Shown here: positions 25,701-39,011 of the stretch, in pieces
Position numbering within the stretch: the stretch's first letter is position 1
How the letters are laid out: every line of letters starts with the position of its first letter
NCBI GenBank assembly: GCA_000499405.2
Contig: HG738139.1
Coordinates: 10,192,616-10,256,615, forward strand
Length of the DNA: 64,000 bases
DNA from: Onchocerca volvulus
Taxonomy: Eukaryota > Nematoda > Chromadorea > Rhabditida > Onchocercidae
Direction: 5' to 3'
Notes under the pieces: generated by a model
What the model saw: the letters and a program-made list of their open reading frames with translations, nothing else
The model's database searches: none
Told to the model about the DNA's origin: nothing
Program-made: the position numbers and the translations under genes

Positions 25701-28700
25701 ATACAATAATAGAGTAGGGATTTATTAGTATGTGTAGTACTCCTTCGATGGCAATTTTTACAAATATAATACAATTCGAAATCAGTCCAACTGAAATGAT
25801 ACAAACGAATCTTTCTGATTCAAAAATTAGTAGAAGTACAAAATTGATTGTTTCATTTTGCTTCTTATAAGCTGTTTTAAAATTGCCATTAAAGAAAAAT
25901 ATGAATTGTCTCATAATTTCGAAATTTAGATTTTAAATAAACTTCTCACTACCCAAAATCTCTCATGCTGCATTCTACGCAACTGTGTAATTTAAAGTAT
26001 GAATTTTTCGATATAATACAAGAAGTTTCTTCGTTTCTCTACAAATTCTCTTAACCTTACATTTTCATAACAAATTTTCAAGTATTATTGATTTTTTTGC
26101 GATACAATTCCACAAATTTCTATTTCTTAAAAAAAAAGTATTACCTATTTGCAATTCATGATAAGTGTTAAAAAATATTTATTTTGTGAGAAAAAAAAAA
26201 ACATACGAATTATGCAAATTAAACAAATAAAATATACCAGAAAATTGTACTATTAGATTGAATTATTTTTCCAAAGAAAAAATCCCTAATTTGTAAATAT
26301 TTCATTTTTTGCAATCATTTTTAATTTTCTTAAAATTTGGTACTTGTAAACTACAATTATTTATGCAAAATTGAAGAAAAAAAAAAGCTCAATCTTTTTT
26401 TTAAGAAAAAAAAAGGAAAAAATGAAACTTTTTTTAATGCTTTTCAAAAATTGTTTAACCTCTAGAAATGTCATGTAAATATTCCAAATATGACAAATTT
26501 AAACAGTATCCCTAAATGCTATACAATATCAATTTTTAGCCTTTTTAATCAATTCACATTTCAAAATACTTTAAAAACACTAAATTATTTTAAAATAATT
26601 TAGAAATTTTAATTGACCAAAATTTTTATGAAATTTTTTTAGAATTTCATAATGATTTAATGAACATTTATGAGAATATTTCTGTAAAAAAAAAAATCTC
26701 CAAATTTAAATTTGAGAAATATTTCATTTGAATGAAATAAATATTAATAAATATGAATTATCATTGTTAGTACTCATCCAATTGATGATATTAAAACGAT
26801 TTTGCTTATTTTTGGACATTTTTTAATAAAGTATGAAACATTATAATAGAAATGTTAAAATTGATATTTATTAAGGAATTATTTTCATCACTGATTCTTT
26901 GTAAATTTTAGGATCATTTCTTAGCTACTTTTATAATTTTAAATTAAAAAAATTAGTAAGAATATTTAATTTCAGCTTATAACTGTTTTATTTGATTAAT
27001 ACATCGCATTTAGCGTATTTTGCCTTCGAAAACCTAAAAAAGCAATTCTGGAAAATCAAACAAAAAAAAAAAAACTAATGATAATAAACTTCATGCATCA
27101 TACATAAATTTTGTCTATTTACAAATAATTTTTTAAAATACAACGATCACTTAAGTCTTATCAATTCGAAATTATAATAATTGCTGTAATATGATACAAA
27201 CAATAATATAAAGAAGAGAGAAATTTAAAATTATGAAAGCATTGCTAACTGTTTTACACTGTGACTCAAATTTTCGTTTCAATTAAAACGATTCTATCGA
27301 AATGGCAAAAATTTTTTTTCCTTTTCAAATTCCAACAAAAATTTCAATATGTAGGAATGCATTCAAACTGTTATCATTTTCGACTTTCTAAACATTCTTT
27401 TTATGTTCTTAATTATCATTGATTTGACATAAAAGATTATCTTTTTTATTTAACAATGATTGCGATAATACAATGTTTGCTTTAATATATTATGATAACA
27501 TAATTCGAATATGGGTTAGATATTAAATTTCTCCATCAAAAATAAGAAAACAAATTACTGATGTGTCATATTTATGAGAGTATTAATTGCAAAATTTTAG
27601 TAATTAATACATAATTATTTAAATCTAAAATACCTAAAATCGTGATCTGTGTCGTGTATACATACTCATCTGGAACCACAATTATAATTGTAACAATATC
27701 ATCTATTTCTTTTTAATATTTACATTGAAAAATTAGACAAATAATTGAAATAAGGCACTTTAATAGCGCTTGCGGGAAACTAGAAAATATTGAAATTATA
27801 ATTACTGAAATACTTATAAAATTCTATATTAAACTTAATGTTTATTTAATCGACTGGAAATATTAATTTGATACAGCCATCTTTTTCATTTGAGATTTGA
27901 AAAAAAAAAAAGGATTTACGGTGCATTAAAAATGTAAAATTACCAAATAAGTTTGATCTTATTTTCGTAGCTCTCTCAATTTGTTTCCTATTAATCCTTA
28001 ACTGTAAAGAATAAAAAGTTAAAATGAAATCGGCTTTATTAATTTAAATTGTGTTTTATCCTATTCATGAGACCAAATTCTCTATTATTAGGTAAACCAT
28101 TTTACAATTACAAAACGCTATTACAAAAATAATGTTAATAAAAATTGAAATTGAGGTATTTTTTAACTAATCTAGAATCTTCAATTTCAAAATTTTCAAA
28201 TTTGAATCACAAATTATTTAGTTAAAAAATTAATATTCTCCAATATGCATAGCTATTTTGTAATTATCGTTATAATTATTATCACTGAATTCATGTCAAG
28301 ATAATTATTGCAACTTATTAATCGTGTAAACATATATTAGTTATGTTAGATAACATTATTATTACATTAATTATATTATATAACAATAAAGCAAATTATC
28401 ACGTCTAGTAGAAGTTATCATTTGGATGGTATTATTATTTCAAGAATGAAGCAATTTTCAAAATGGCTTCTGTAAATAGCATTATTCAACATCGACTTAT
28501 CAGGAAAGCAGAGATGATAATTGTGATAATATTTCTGTCGACCGAAGAAAAAAAAAGTTTTATTAGTCGGAATTCCTTTTTGTGAGCAAACACAATGTAA
28601 TTAGCAGGTTGTATGAGTTCCTTATTAATTTGTCCAAAAACTCTTTTTTTCTAAAATTTTATTCCAAAAGCTTAAAAAAAAAAAAAAAAAAGGAATTTGA

Positions 28701-28962
28701 AAAATTTTCTGTTTTCATATTTACTCGTTTATTTGAAGCATATTTTATCATTATTTCATAATGTGATCAATTTATTTATGCATCAAAATAACGGTGTCAA
28801 AATAATTTTTCATACGGAAGAAAGATATTATTTTAGAAATTTTGAATAGTTAATTTGAGTTAATTAAATTTAGGATTCAGGAATTTTTCCAATAAAAAAT
28901 AGTGATAACTTCGCATACAATAATTTGAAAAGTTGAAAAAAAAAGGGAAAACCGAACAAACG
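22747..28962. other. 6.2-kb gene-free region between ogt-1 and the K2P gene
   Basis: After the ogt-1 3' UTR the sequence is AT-rich with many short A and T runs. No open block with matched splice sites, no conserved protein and no RNA gene could be found on either strand. The part from about 25900 to 28700 is especially poor in G+C. The K2P promoter presumably lies at its right end. Confidence 0.55.
23232..23237 (+). terminator. Candidate poly(A) signal of ogt-1
   Basis: AATAAA 486 bases after the ogt-1 stop codon, in the first A/T-rich 3' flank. Another lies near 23530. Confidence 0.5.
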
Positions 28963-31900
28963 ATGCTTTCTGCGTCCCAATCGTCATGTCAGTCGACAAT
29001 GATGACAAATCGAACGAAAAGTATTATCGTAAGCTTTCTGTTTTGTTTTCTTTTTATTTCAGAAATTTCATATCAAAACCTTATTTAATTTGAAATAATT
29101 CAAATTTCTCCTAAAATTATGTTATTAGAAAGGATAATTTAAACTTTCCATCTATCTTCTTTGCTTCAATACTTTAATACCTAAATATTTACACAAAAAA
29201 TTCATCCATTTACTTAATTTAAAGATTCGAAACTTTCAATTAAAAAAACCACTTCCAGATTTCACGGCGAAACTTTTACAAAAATACTGTCAGAAACAAA
29301 TTTGCAACAGTGGAAGCAAATTCTAAAGATATTCCACATACTCAATTTCTAATGACCAGGTTTTGCAATTTTTTGTTTTAAATATCAAATATTTTTGTTT
29401 AAAAAAGTAAAAAAAAAATTTAATTTGGAAGAGAAAGAATGCTTTCAAAAGCTGGCTGAAAATTCGCATTTTTGAAAATTTGACAAAGAGCTAATTATTT
29501 TAGAATTTTGGAACATTCAAATTTTGCGTTGTTTCCTGAAAAAATTGACTTTCCCGAATTGCAATTACTTCTTTCTAGAAATTTTGCCAAGTAATTTTGA
29601 TTGATACAATAATAAAACATGCAAATTTTGGAGTAGTAATCCTTAATTTGATAAACAATCATTAAATTTCGGATTTTGAAATGAATTTTTTTCCTATTCT
29701 CCATTATTTATATTTAATTTCTTATTGCCTTTACTTACTTTTTTTCGCATTATTAAATATGTATTTTTAATTAATTACAGATTTCACAATAAATATTGTA
29801 TGCGGTGTTATATTTTAATATTTTGTATAACATTCTACGCTCTATTAGGTGGTTTCATATTTCATGCCACCGAGCATTACCACGAAATTCAGTATTTGGA
29901 AGGAAATGTAAACAAATTAAATACGTAAGTCCTTTGGAAGTTTGTTTCTTTCCATCCTATCATTTAGTCTTTATTGTTTCGTTTTATTTTAAAATTGAAC
30001 TTAATTAAAAAGAATAAAAATCATTAATAAAAAATTTGGGATTGATTAAATTCTTATAGTTTAAATATTTCATAAGAGAGATATTTTTTAAGGATTAACA
30101 AGATATTGATACAATAAAACAATAGAAATAAAACCTCATTGTTGATGCAAAAGCTTTTAATCTAACTAGTTAGGATTTTTATCTAATTATCTTATTCATT
30201 TAATTATTCTGTTCGTAATTAATTAGTGTATTTGAATTGTTTAGTATTAATTTTTTTTTCTATTTTAGATTGATAAGTGATTTAACGGGTCGCATTTTCA
30301 ACGTCACGAACATTACTTTAACACGAAGAAAACAGAGTAATGTGGATGAACTCATTAAGTAGTTATTTGAAATTGATTAAATACACATCAAATTTTCAAT
30401 TTTAATTTTAATCCTTCGATTTCCAAATTTGCATAGGTTAAGAATCGCCAAAATCATATAGATTATCTCATTATCCGAATGAGCATTTTTCATATGATGA
30501 CGCGATTATATACTTGGAACGGAAAGGTAAGTATAGAAATGATCAATTGATTCAGTTGATTCAATAGCCCTGTTCACTATTCCGACTCTTTAAACGATTA
30601 ATAATTAATAATTTTTCCAATCTTTCGAAAATTTATTTTACTACTAGTAAAATACCAATCTGAAAAAATTAAATTCTTTGCTAAAATAAATCGAATAAAA
30701 AGAATGCCAAAATTCAATTATTATTACTATTACTACGATTATTATCATTATTATTTGTTACTGCCATTATTATTAAGAGTGTTATTATTATTATTATTAT
30801 TATTATTGTTCTTAATATTATCCATTACAGAAGCTTTTATCAACAAATGCTTGAAACAGAAGAAAAGTATAAGCAAAGTATTATGTACAAATATAATCAA
30901 ATGAAAAATGGTGAATTTACATGGACTTTTAGTAGCGCTGTTTTTTACGGTATAAATTCACACACTACCGTAGGAAAAACTTTCTTCGATAACTATTACA
31001 AATTAGAAAAAAAGATTAAGTGCAAAACGGCTATTAATTTTACCATACATTTCTTTAATTCTTTACTTTTATTTAAAATTCCTTTCTTTTTTTATTGCCC
31101 ATTTAGTTTATTTTCCAAAAAAATTTTTCTCTTCTCACTTTTTTTTTTTTTATTTTTTATCTACCATTTGTCATTGATCATTACAGCGATAACTCTTTTT
31201 ACGACCATTGGCTATGGAACGATTGCATGTCGCACAACTACTGGCAAAATTGTAAAATAATTTAGATCTATTTTTCTCGAAATTATTCAACCAATCAAAT
31301 TAATCAATTCTTAAAATTATCGAATTAATCAGAGTAGTATAATTTCTACCAATTTTTGCAAAAATGCATAAATAGATACAGTTACATATTAATAATTAAT
31401 TAAATAGTACAGTTACACATTAATAATTAATAATTAATTAAACATAAATAGATACAGTTACATATTAATAATTAGTTACATTCGTATATACCGTCTATTA
31501 ATATTTCAGTTTAGTCTTTTCTTTTATAACTAAACTACTAATGTCTTCGTTTCATCAAAATAACCAATATATTAATGAGAGTAAATGAACTGAATAGTAT
31601 TAATAGCAATATAACATAGTAACATGATATTAGTGTATTAATAATGAAAACAGTTACAGTAGAATACAGTAATAACAGCGAATATAGTAACGAATAATAA
31701 TTCTCAATTCTCGGTGTATATCCAGTTTGTTCCATAATTTTTTAATGATTGTCACCTTTATATCATGTTGAAGTGATGAAATATATTGCAGCTAACAGTA
31801 ATATATTCGATTATTGGAATACCGTTAATGTTAGCTGTATTACGAGATATTGGTAGTATCTTGTTACGGTATCTAACTACAGTATACAATTTATGTCGTC

Positions 31901-34900
31901 GATATTTCTGGTTAGTTCTATTTCTTTCTTGCTTTTTTTCTCGGTTTTTTCAATTGAAATAATCGTTTAAAAAAGTAATTTTATAATTTCTTTATGCCAA
32001 AATAACATCAATATTGCCTCATATAACACTAAACATAATAATAACTTTGTTATTGTAAAAGAAGTTATTTTAAAAAACGAAATTTCAAATTGTCAAAGGA
32101 ATATTGTTTATTTGAAAATGTAAAAGCACACAGTCTGTATTGTTTTAACTGGAAATTGAAATTATGTGAAGAAACTGTCGATAGATATTGTGTTAAATAG
32201 GACAGGAAAATAATTCAATTACAGTTTCGCAGTTCTATCTAATTATATTGATCAGAAATCAATCAAATGATAACACTAACTTTAGCGACTTGGTATTAAT
32301 CGGTAATTGATTTATTTCAGTGATTAAATAAAAGAAAACAATTATTTAATTAAAAAAAAATAAACTACAGAGAAGCAAAAATATATGACACGCAAAAAAT
32401 ATATATATGAAGTGATAATGTAATGCATAATTTTGTCAGTTTTGCAATAGTAATCTGTTTTAGCAAATTCCGAAGCATTTTTTTAATGTAAAACATTTTG
32501 TATTAAAATATTAAACAGCGTTCCCTTACAATAATTATTTCAAAAATTTCGATTTAATGGAAGTTTTCAAATATTTCAGGAAAATAAGGCTCCAAAATCG
32601 CAAGATATCAGATATTGAAAGTAATGATACAGAATATGAAGTGAGTTAATTCGTATTTATTCAATTCGTATTAGATTGACCTGAAGTAAATTGTGTAATG
32701 TATCTGATATAATATTATGAATGAAAATTTTCTGTTTCATGAATTTAAGATAAAATTCAACACAGAAATAAATTTCAAAATAAAATTTGAGATAAAGACC
32801 AATTTGTTCTCAAAATTCCTTAACTAAAAATATACAAGAATTAAATTCATATCATCAATTATTTTATTCCATGTTTTCCTTTTTCCGACGAAAAAATTTT
32901 TGAGAATTAAATTAATTTTGAGTGATTATAAATTAATAAAAAATTGCTTCTAAAGTAAGAAAGGAAAAAATTATTATAAAAAATTGAAAATAAAAAATAA
33001 AGCAACTGCTGGAAATTATATTATTAAAACAGGAACAGTTAAATAAAACATTGAATTTATATTAAGAATATTAAAATGCAAAATACAATTTTCTAATTTA
33101 ATTTTAATAAATTTATTGGAACTGAATTCATAAGAAAGGTAGTTTCTTAATTTGACTTTATTAAAATTGGGTATCTTTATAGCACATGTTATTTTAATCC
33201 AAAATGATTCAATATTTTGAGGATGTTGAATTTCCATTGAAATTATTTATTCCGATCACTGCAATTTATTTAGTAATTTGTACGATAATAGTGCTTATCT
33301 TTAATGAAAATCGTACCATATCATCTGGAATGACCTTTGGTGATGCATTTTACTTTTGGTTTGTTTTCATTTCTTATATATAAATTTCATCCTAGACAAT
33401 CCTAAATTTTAAAATATTTCTAAATATCTTTCTTTTTTTGCTTCCTCTAAAATATAATCATATTATTGCTTCATTTTCCAATTTTGAATATTTTTTCCAA
33501 TCTCACTCTCCCCATCATTTTGATGCAACAATATTGTATGCTATTAATCACTTCTACTAATTAATGATTTAAATTTTATTCTTTAAAATACTTCGTTAAT
33601 TTCATATTAATAAGTGTTTAAAGAAATAATTTAAACAAGATAACATTTTTTGAAAGAGACTAATACAATTTCGCACGCTATATCGGGAAAGATTTCTATA
33701 ATGCGGAAGAGACAAATCTTCAGTTTTATTGATTACAGAGGATTGATTCTTCGTCTACATTATGAAACAGAATAAGATCAAATAAAATCACGATTGCAGT
33801 TGATCGCTGGTTGTAGTATAGATGGACTGGATATAGATAGGTTGGATTGAATTGGAGGGCACTGATTGTCAAGTGAGTGAGTGACTATTAACTTCGGGGG
33901 AAGAACTGATCGAGTTGAACTGAGTAACCACTGAGCATTAAGTTGACTGAAGCGATGACCTTTAGAAGTTCACTTATAACATGACAATCCTTGGTTTTGT
34001 ACTACAATACATTATTCAAAGGGTTTGATTATTAGGACAAAGGCTTGCACACAGGCTTTAGTCCTTACAACATTCCGGACAATTAACATGGTTTACAAAA
34101 TTTTAGACAATGCAGCAAGCTTTAGCAAATCGGAAGATGAGAGAACAAAGGTTTTTGTATTAGACTAAAGAATCAAATATGGACAAGTGATTCATTTGAC
34201 TGGCAAATACTGTAAATTCCTGCTATACAAGCACTTTAATTATTCCATCATTACTTATATTATAAAATATATCGATTTTATCAACACGCTATGAAATTAA
34301 TTAATTAACACCATGATACAATGAGTTTTTGAAATAGACTTTTAATTTAATTATACTATTCACAATGTTTGGAATTTTAAATGTAACAGATAAGTATTTG
34401 CAAAAGTAATTGTAGAAATTATAAAATTAATTACTATTCTACGACTCTATAATTTTTTCATTGCAAAATTTAATGCACAAAATTTTAATGACCTCTGAAT
34501 AAAATAAAAAAAACAAATTTCGTTTTTCAATTTCTGATTATTTTTTTTTTAGAAATTTCATTTCTTAATTTCTAATGATTTGTTATTAAATTAAAAATTT
34601 GGTGTTACCTAATATATCGTAATAAATATTGATTAGTTTCATGACAATGGCAACAATTGGATTGGGTGATGTAATGCCATCAAATCTTGAGCATAATCCA
34701 ATGATCGCATTAATATTTCCGATCGGTTTAACCCTTTTGTCAATTGTTAACAGTAATGGATATAAAAAATTGGAACATTGCTTAATTAATGCAGTAATTA
34801 ATTTGGAAATATTTTTGGAACGATTATTGCAACGATCAGAAGGACATATGGTATTCCAATGGTTAACACCAAATATTGAGGTTTTCAAATAATTTTTGCC

Positions 34901-35961
34901 AATTTTTTTTTGTTCGATTTTCATAAGCTAGCGTAATAATTATTTGTCATTATGTTAAATTATTTGATTCTTTATTCTTATTGTTTCAATTAATCATACC
35001 ATATTATTGCAATATAAAAAGTATTTTACTTGTTATTGTTATTAGTTATATATTATGATAAATAATAATTTAAGCAATAAATTTCTAAAAATAATTAATA
35101 TTAATCAATTGCTATTCATTTTATTTATACATTATGGCTGATGAAATCTTTATCATAGAGTTATTCAAATTTCAGTTACTAACTATTGCATTACCAGTTT
35201 TTGATGATAATTTCATATTTCGCGATGAAATTTTGCAATCAACAATCGATAATTATGAACCGAATAGTGATCGTGATGCGATAGAACACGAGGCTACATT
35301 AGGAATCTTTTCATCTGGTTGTTCTAATAATAATTACAAAGTATGGTATATACTTTCGATGTTATAAATAAATGTATGTATGGAAGAGAAATTGGAGAAA
35401 TTATTTATTTCTGTGCTAAAATTTGTAGAAGAAAGGGTTAATTTATAATGAAGCTACTTGAGAAAAAATTCAATTCGTATTTTTGGTTAATAATGAGATT
35501 AATAAAGTCCTAACCTGTATTTGCTTTCATTTTTTTTACCAAATTAGCAGAGTTTAGTAATAATTATTAATTCATTATGATTTGTAGTATCGGAATTTTT
35601 TTTTTTTTTTTTTCAAATTTAATTATGAATCTGAATTTTGTTTATAGGAAAATATGCAGTTCAAGTGTGGTATGGGGATATTACCAGAAATCGATAATCT
35701 ATGTGGTTTGTAATAATTAATAAATATTTTAATATGAATAAAGCATAATTGCGTATTATAAGAAAAAGGAATATTTTTTGTCATACTTCTTTTCTTTGTA
35801 GATAATTGAAATTTAAAGCTTTATAATTGCAAAATTTTCAGATATCTTCACTATTTACAGATTTGAATCATTCGGTTCAAAAGAAATTAATCCGTCGAGC
35901 GCTAACGTGTAGTCCGAGGATGCAAAGCGTCAAACGTATTCGAACAATGAGTGGTATATAA
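28963..35961 (+). CDS. Two-pore-domain (K2P/TWK) potassium channel
   Basis: A background (leak) K+ channel subunit; two such subunits form a pore in the plasma membrane. Exons: 28963-29028, 29259-29359, 29781-29924, 30269-30358, 30462-30530, 30831-30949, 31187-31251, 31792-31910, 32580-32640, 33222-33358, 34637-34880, 35176-35340, 35648-35705, 35861-35961; 512 residues. TM1 is at about 63-83 (YALLGGFIFHATE). An extracellular cap loop with two N-glycosylation sites (NVT, NIT) follows. Pore 1 filter TTIGYG is at 202-207, TM2 about 219-240, TM3 about 285-305, pore 2 YFCFMTMATIGLGD at 322-335, and TM4 about 345-361. The two filters are the diagnostic K2P pair. The pore-1 helix is split by an intron after FSSAVFY. 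The exon ending at 30530 uses the second of two donors four bases apart; the last exon has two possible acceptors. The closest C. elegans twk gene cannot be named from sequence alone. Confidence 0.9.
30716..30812 (+). repeat. ATT-type microsatellite in a K2P intron
   Basis: Repeating TTA/ATT triplets with interruptions fill most of the intron upstream of the 30831 exon. Reading through gives a Tyr/Leu-rich false open frame. Confidence 0.8.
33359..34636 (+). other. Long K2P intron with a less AT-rich block
   Basis: This 1278-base intron separates TM3/pore helix 2 from the second selectivity filter. Bases about 33660-34150 differ in composition from the flanks (GAACTGATCGAGTTGAACTG-like sequence) and may be an inserted repeat. 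No terminal repeats or coding sequence were recognised. Confidence 0.4.
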
Positions 35962-36034
35962 ATCGAGAAAATAATTAGTACGTAGAAATCAGCGTGGAAT
36001 AATCTGTTAACAGTGATTGATGATTATCGCCTGT

Positions 36035-36040
36035 AATAAA
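36035..36040 (+). terminator. Candidate poly(A) signal of the K2P gene
   Basis: AATAAA 74 bases after the stop codon; a second AATAAA lies at 36132-36137. Confidence 0.45.
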
Positions 36041-37389
36041 AATTTATTTTTTTGATTATATCTGTGATGAACTCCGTGACAATTGCGTTCTTTAGATGAG
36101 TATGTGTATGTTATGTTATGATATTGTAATGAATAAAATAATCCAGGTGATGAATCTTCCTGGTGATAATCTTATTGAGAATTAATTCAAGAAGCATATT
36201 TTCGTCCATGGCTTTTAAAAACCAGAAAAATAAACAAATTTATCAGCTAAAAGATCACTTCTCGATAAGTTTAGCGATGATCAAACATGTTTATTATGAT
36301 ATATATCATGCTTGGACATGCTCATTTTGGAGTGAATTATTCAAGTTTTACTAAGATCAAAAAAGAATCTACCAAACGAACAGATAATTACTGCAACTTC
36401 TGGAGCTTTTAAATGCTTATTAAAAAGACTTTGAAGGGAACAATCGAAATCTAAAAAGTAATGAACTCATTCTTCATCGTCAAAGCTACTAATTCGATGA
36501 TATCGAAAAAAATGAAAATTAGTCAAATATAATTTTCATTAATCGGCAAGACTGAATAAAATGTTAATATATAATTCGCGATTTAAACTAGGAATTTCTG
36601 CGAAGCAATATTTGTTAATAGATGAAGTCCACATAGCCTCTTTTAAAATAAGGAATCTTGAGTGAAGCAAAATTCGCGTCCCTCTGTATCTTTCGAATTT
36701 TATTTTTTGAATTCGAATTATTAAATTCTTTTAAGAGATCCAATCTCCGAGATTCCTCTTCAGTTTCTTCATGGATTAGTTTTGGAGATACTCGATATTC
36801 ATGTTACTCATTCCATTATCATTCTTCTTTACTTTTTCACTACTTTTTCGTTACTTTTCCGCTATCTCTTCCATGTCACCCGAATTACTTTGCCCTCCCT
36901 TATCATGTCCAAAGCTCCTTCCTAACATTTCGTCCTAAATATTATCACTGGTATTGAGTTGCAATAATTCGCAAAAATTCCTACAATGAAAACCCTTCAC
37001 ACGGTAATACAACTAATTTAAATTCGAGATGTCTGACTAGGTGCATAGTGGTACTTGGTCTTCTGCAGGTTCGCATATTATTTTCATGGGGAATATTCTG
37101 GGTTATTTCAGTAATTTGTTTTAAAGCGTGTATTGCTTTAATTCTTCTTCCTAAATGGACCGTCGCGTATATTTGATATGTCTCGATGAATTGTTATGTC
37201 ATGAAGAAGATATGAGTAATAAAACTATGAAATCGTAGTGAAGCAATAGAACAAAAATTCATATTTTAAAATTATGAAATTTTCAAAATTTTGACTTTCT
37301 CAGAAGGAAATGAAAGGTTGGAAGTTATATGATTCTCTTTTTTTATTAGCTGATTAGGTTGTGTGAAAATTAAATCGTGCAAAACTGCG

Positions 37390-37439
37390 AAATATGATTA
37401 ATGCATACAACACAAATAATGTATGCATTAATCATATTT
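37390..37439. repeat. Perfect 20-base inverted repeat (hairpin)
   Basis: Arms 37390-37409 and 37420-37439 are exact reverse complements around a 10-base loop. It lies 45 bases before the ATG of the PH-domain gene. It could form a stem in RNA or a cruciform; it may also be a foldback repeat. Confidence 0.9.
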
Positions 37440-37483
37440 TCTATCATCATATATTCAGTTCATAATAATTTCTAGGAAACTGA

Positions 37484-38812
37484 ATGTTAGTGAATGGACG
37501 AGCTTTGGCGCAATTGTGCACCGATGATTCATATGAAGCGAAACTTTCCGGTACTCTCTTCCTCTTGCAGGTTGGTTTCTTTATCATGATAAGATTTGAT
37601 ACTTAGTACTGATGGAACCATGAGATACTATAAGAATGTATAACAATTTAAATGTTTCATATCACTCATAAATACTGTTTGTGTAAAAAAATTCTTTTAA
37701 AAAAAAATTTTTCTTAAGAAAAAAAGTAAAAAAATTTCTATTCTGTAATATAAAGCAGTAGATATTTTAAATAGAGTCATTCACACCTGTATGTGTTCTT
37801 CAATTATTTGTCTAACAAGATTTCAAAATTGAAAGTATGAGGATACAAAAAAAAAAATATTTGAACGATTCATGTGTTTACGGGATGTCTAAAGCACGAT
37901 TTAAAACTTGATTATTAGAGCTTTTTAAAGCTAAGAAGACTAAAACTGAAGCAAAAGTCGGAAAAGATAATGTAAAAAGTTCATTCTTCATGCTACATAG
38001 GTGACTTATTTGATTCGTAGATCGGTAATTAGAAATGCATTTATGATTTAGCCTGATATATAAGTTGTAATATTGATGTTTGAATCATTGATTAAGCAGG
38101 GAAACATTCAACGAGAAGAATGATAAATGCTTTGAAGATGTTTCGTTATTGCCAATAGCCATATCATGAAAAAACATTTATAGGAAGTTGATTATAGGAT
38201 GGACATTGGCGATCGTTGCATGGTTTATTAAAAGCCAATTTATTATTTTTATTCAATCAGCCAGAAAATGTTGGAATTGAAGCACCATGTATAATTTTGA
38301 TTTTGGAGGACTGTTATATAGAGCTGTGTGATGATAATGCAACAAAGCGATCGTATTCCTTTCAAGTTATTTTAAAAACGTACGTGACTATTTCTGATTT
38401 TTGAAATTACCGTAGATTTATTTATACAGGTTCTAGGGCTCTTGTGCAATAGACTCACTACGGCTGAGTACTTTAGTGATGTTTAGATCAAGAATGATAA
38501 ATTTTAATTTTCTTTCTTTTAATTTCTTTCTCTGATTGATTTTTCATCATTCCATCATTAATAACAGACAACATCAGTAATAAATTTGTTATAGATAGTT
38601 AAAGTTTAACTGAAATTTAAACGAAAATTAGAAAAATCCTTGATAGAAATTCTTCAATTTTTAGGACCGGAAGAAAGTTTACATTTGCTGCAGACAGCTT
38701 TAAGGCCTTAGAAAAATGGATTTCATTATTGACGGTTGCTTCACTGGAATATATTGCCATCACAAAGCAGTCGTTTTTGGAACAAATAAGTGAGAGTGAA
38801 AAAAAAACTTGA
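37484..38812 (+). CDS. Small PH-domain protein, sesquipedalian-like
   Basis: Exons 37484-37570, 38198-38379, 38665-38812 (TGA) give 138 residues that are nearly all one pleckstrin-homology domain. Family knowledge: sesquipedalian (PHETA/FAM109) proteins bind OCRL and act in endosomal recycling. Likeness is seen in the N-terminus (MLVNGRALAQLCTDDS against the family's short leader), LKANLLFLF, the IILxLEDCYIEL strand, the loop before FAADSFKALEKWI, and the C-terminal helix LTVASLEYI. The family's C-terminal part with the FxxLHxxY OCRL-binding motif is absent in this model. A run of nine A (38799-38807) precedes the stop; with eight A the frame would stay open to 38942. An in-frame TGA directly precedes the ATG, so the start is firm. 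Another small PH protein such as PLEKHJ1 is the main alternative. Confidence 0.72.
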
Positions 38813-38931
38813 TATTCTACCGGAAATTTTTAATGGTGTTACATCTAGATTTTTACCATCTGTTCTTGATAGCAGCCCTTCAAAATACTGCTCCAATAAT
38901 GAGAACCAGATTATTTCTTACAGACTCTTCG

Positions 38932-39011
38932 ATTATCGATGAGAAGTACCAAATTTTTACGAGATCCTAATATTATCGATGAGAAGTACCAAATTTTTAG
39001 GAGGTCCTAAC
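38932..39011. repeat. Two-copy 40-base tandem duplication
   Basis: Units 38932-38971 and 38972-39011 differ at three positions. They sit in the 3' flank of the PH-domain gene. Confidence 0.95.

Larger units (their letters stand above)
35962..37483. other. Intergenic region, K2P gene to PH-domain gene
   Basis: Holds the K2P 3' UTR and then about 1.3 kb without a supportable gene. An open frame of 99 codons at 36658-36957 has no recognisable features. A near-perfect palindrome lies at 37390-37439. Confidence 0.5.

Noticed and set aside
30847..31260. 137-codon frame over pore 1 of the K2P channel
   Set aside because: It reads through the 30950-31186 intron; splicing at GTATAA and CATTACAG restores the canonical TTIGYG pore.
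36658..36957. 99-codon plus-strand frame
   Set aside because: Low-complexity Ser/Phe/His-rich reading with no domain and no flanking exons.
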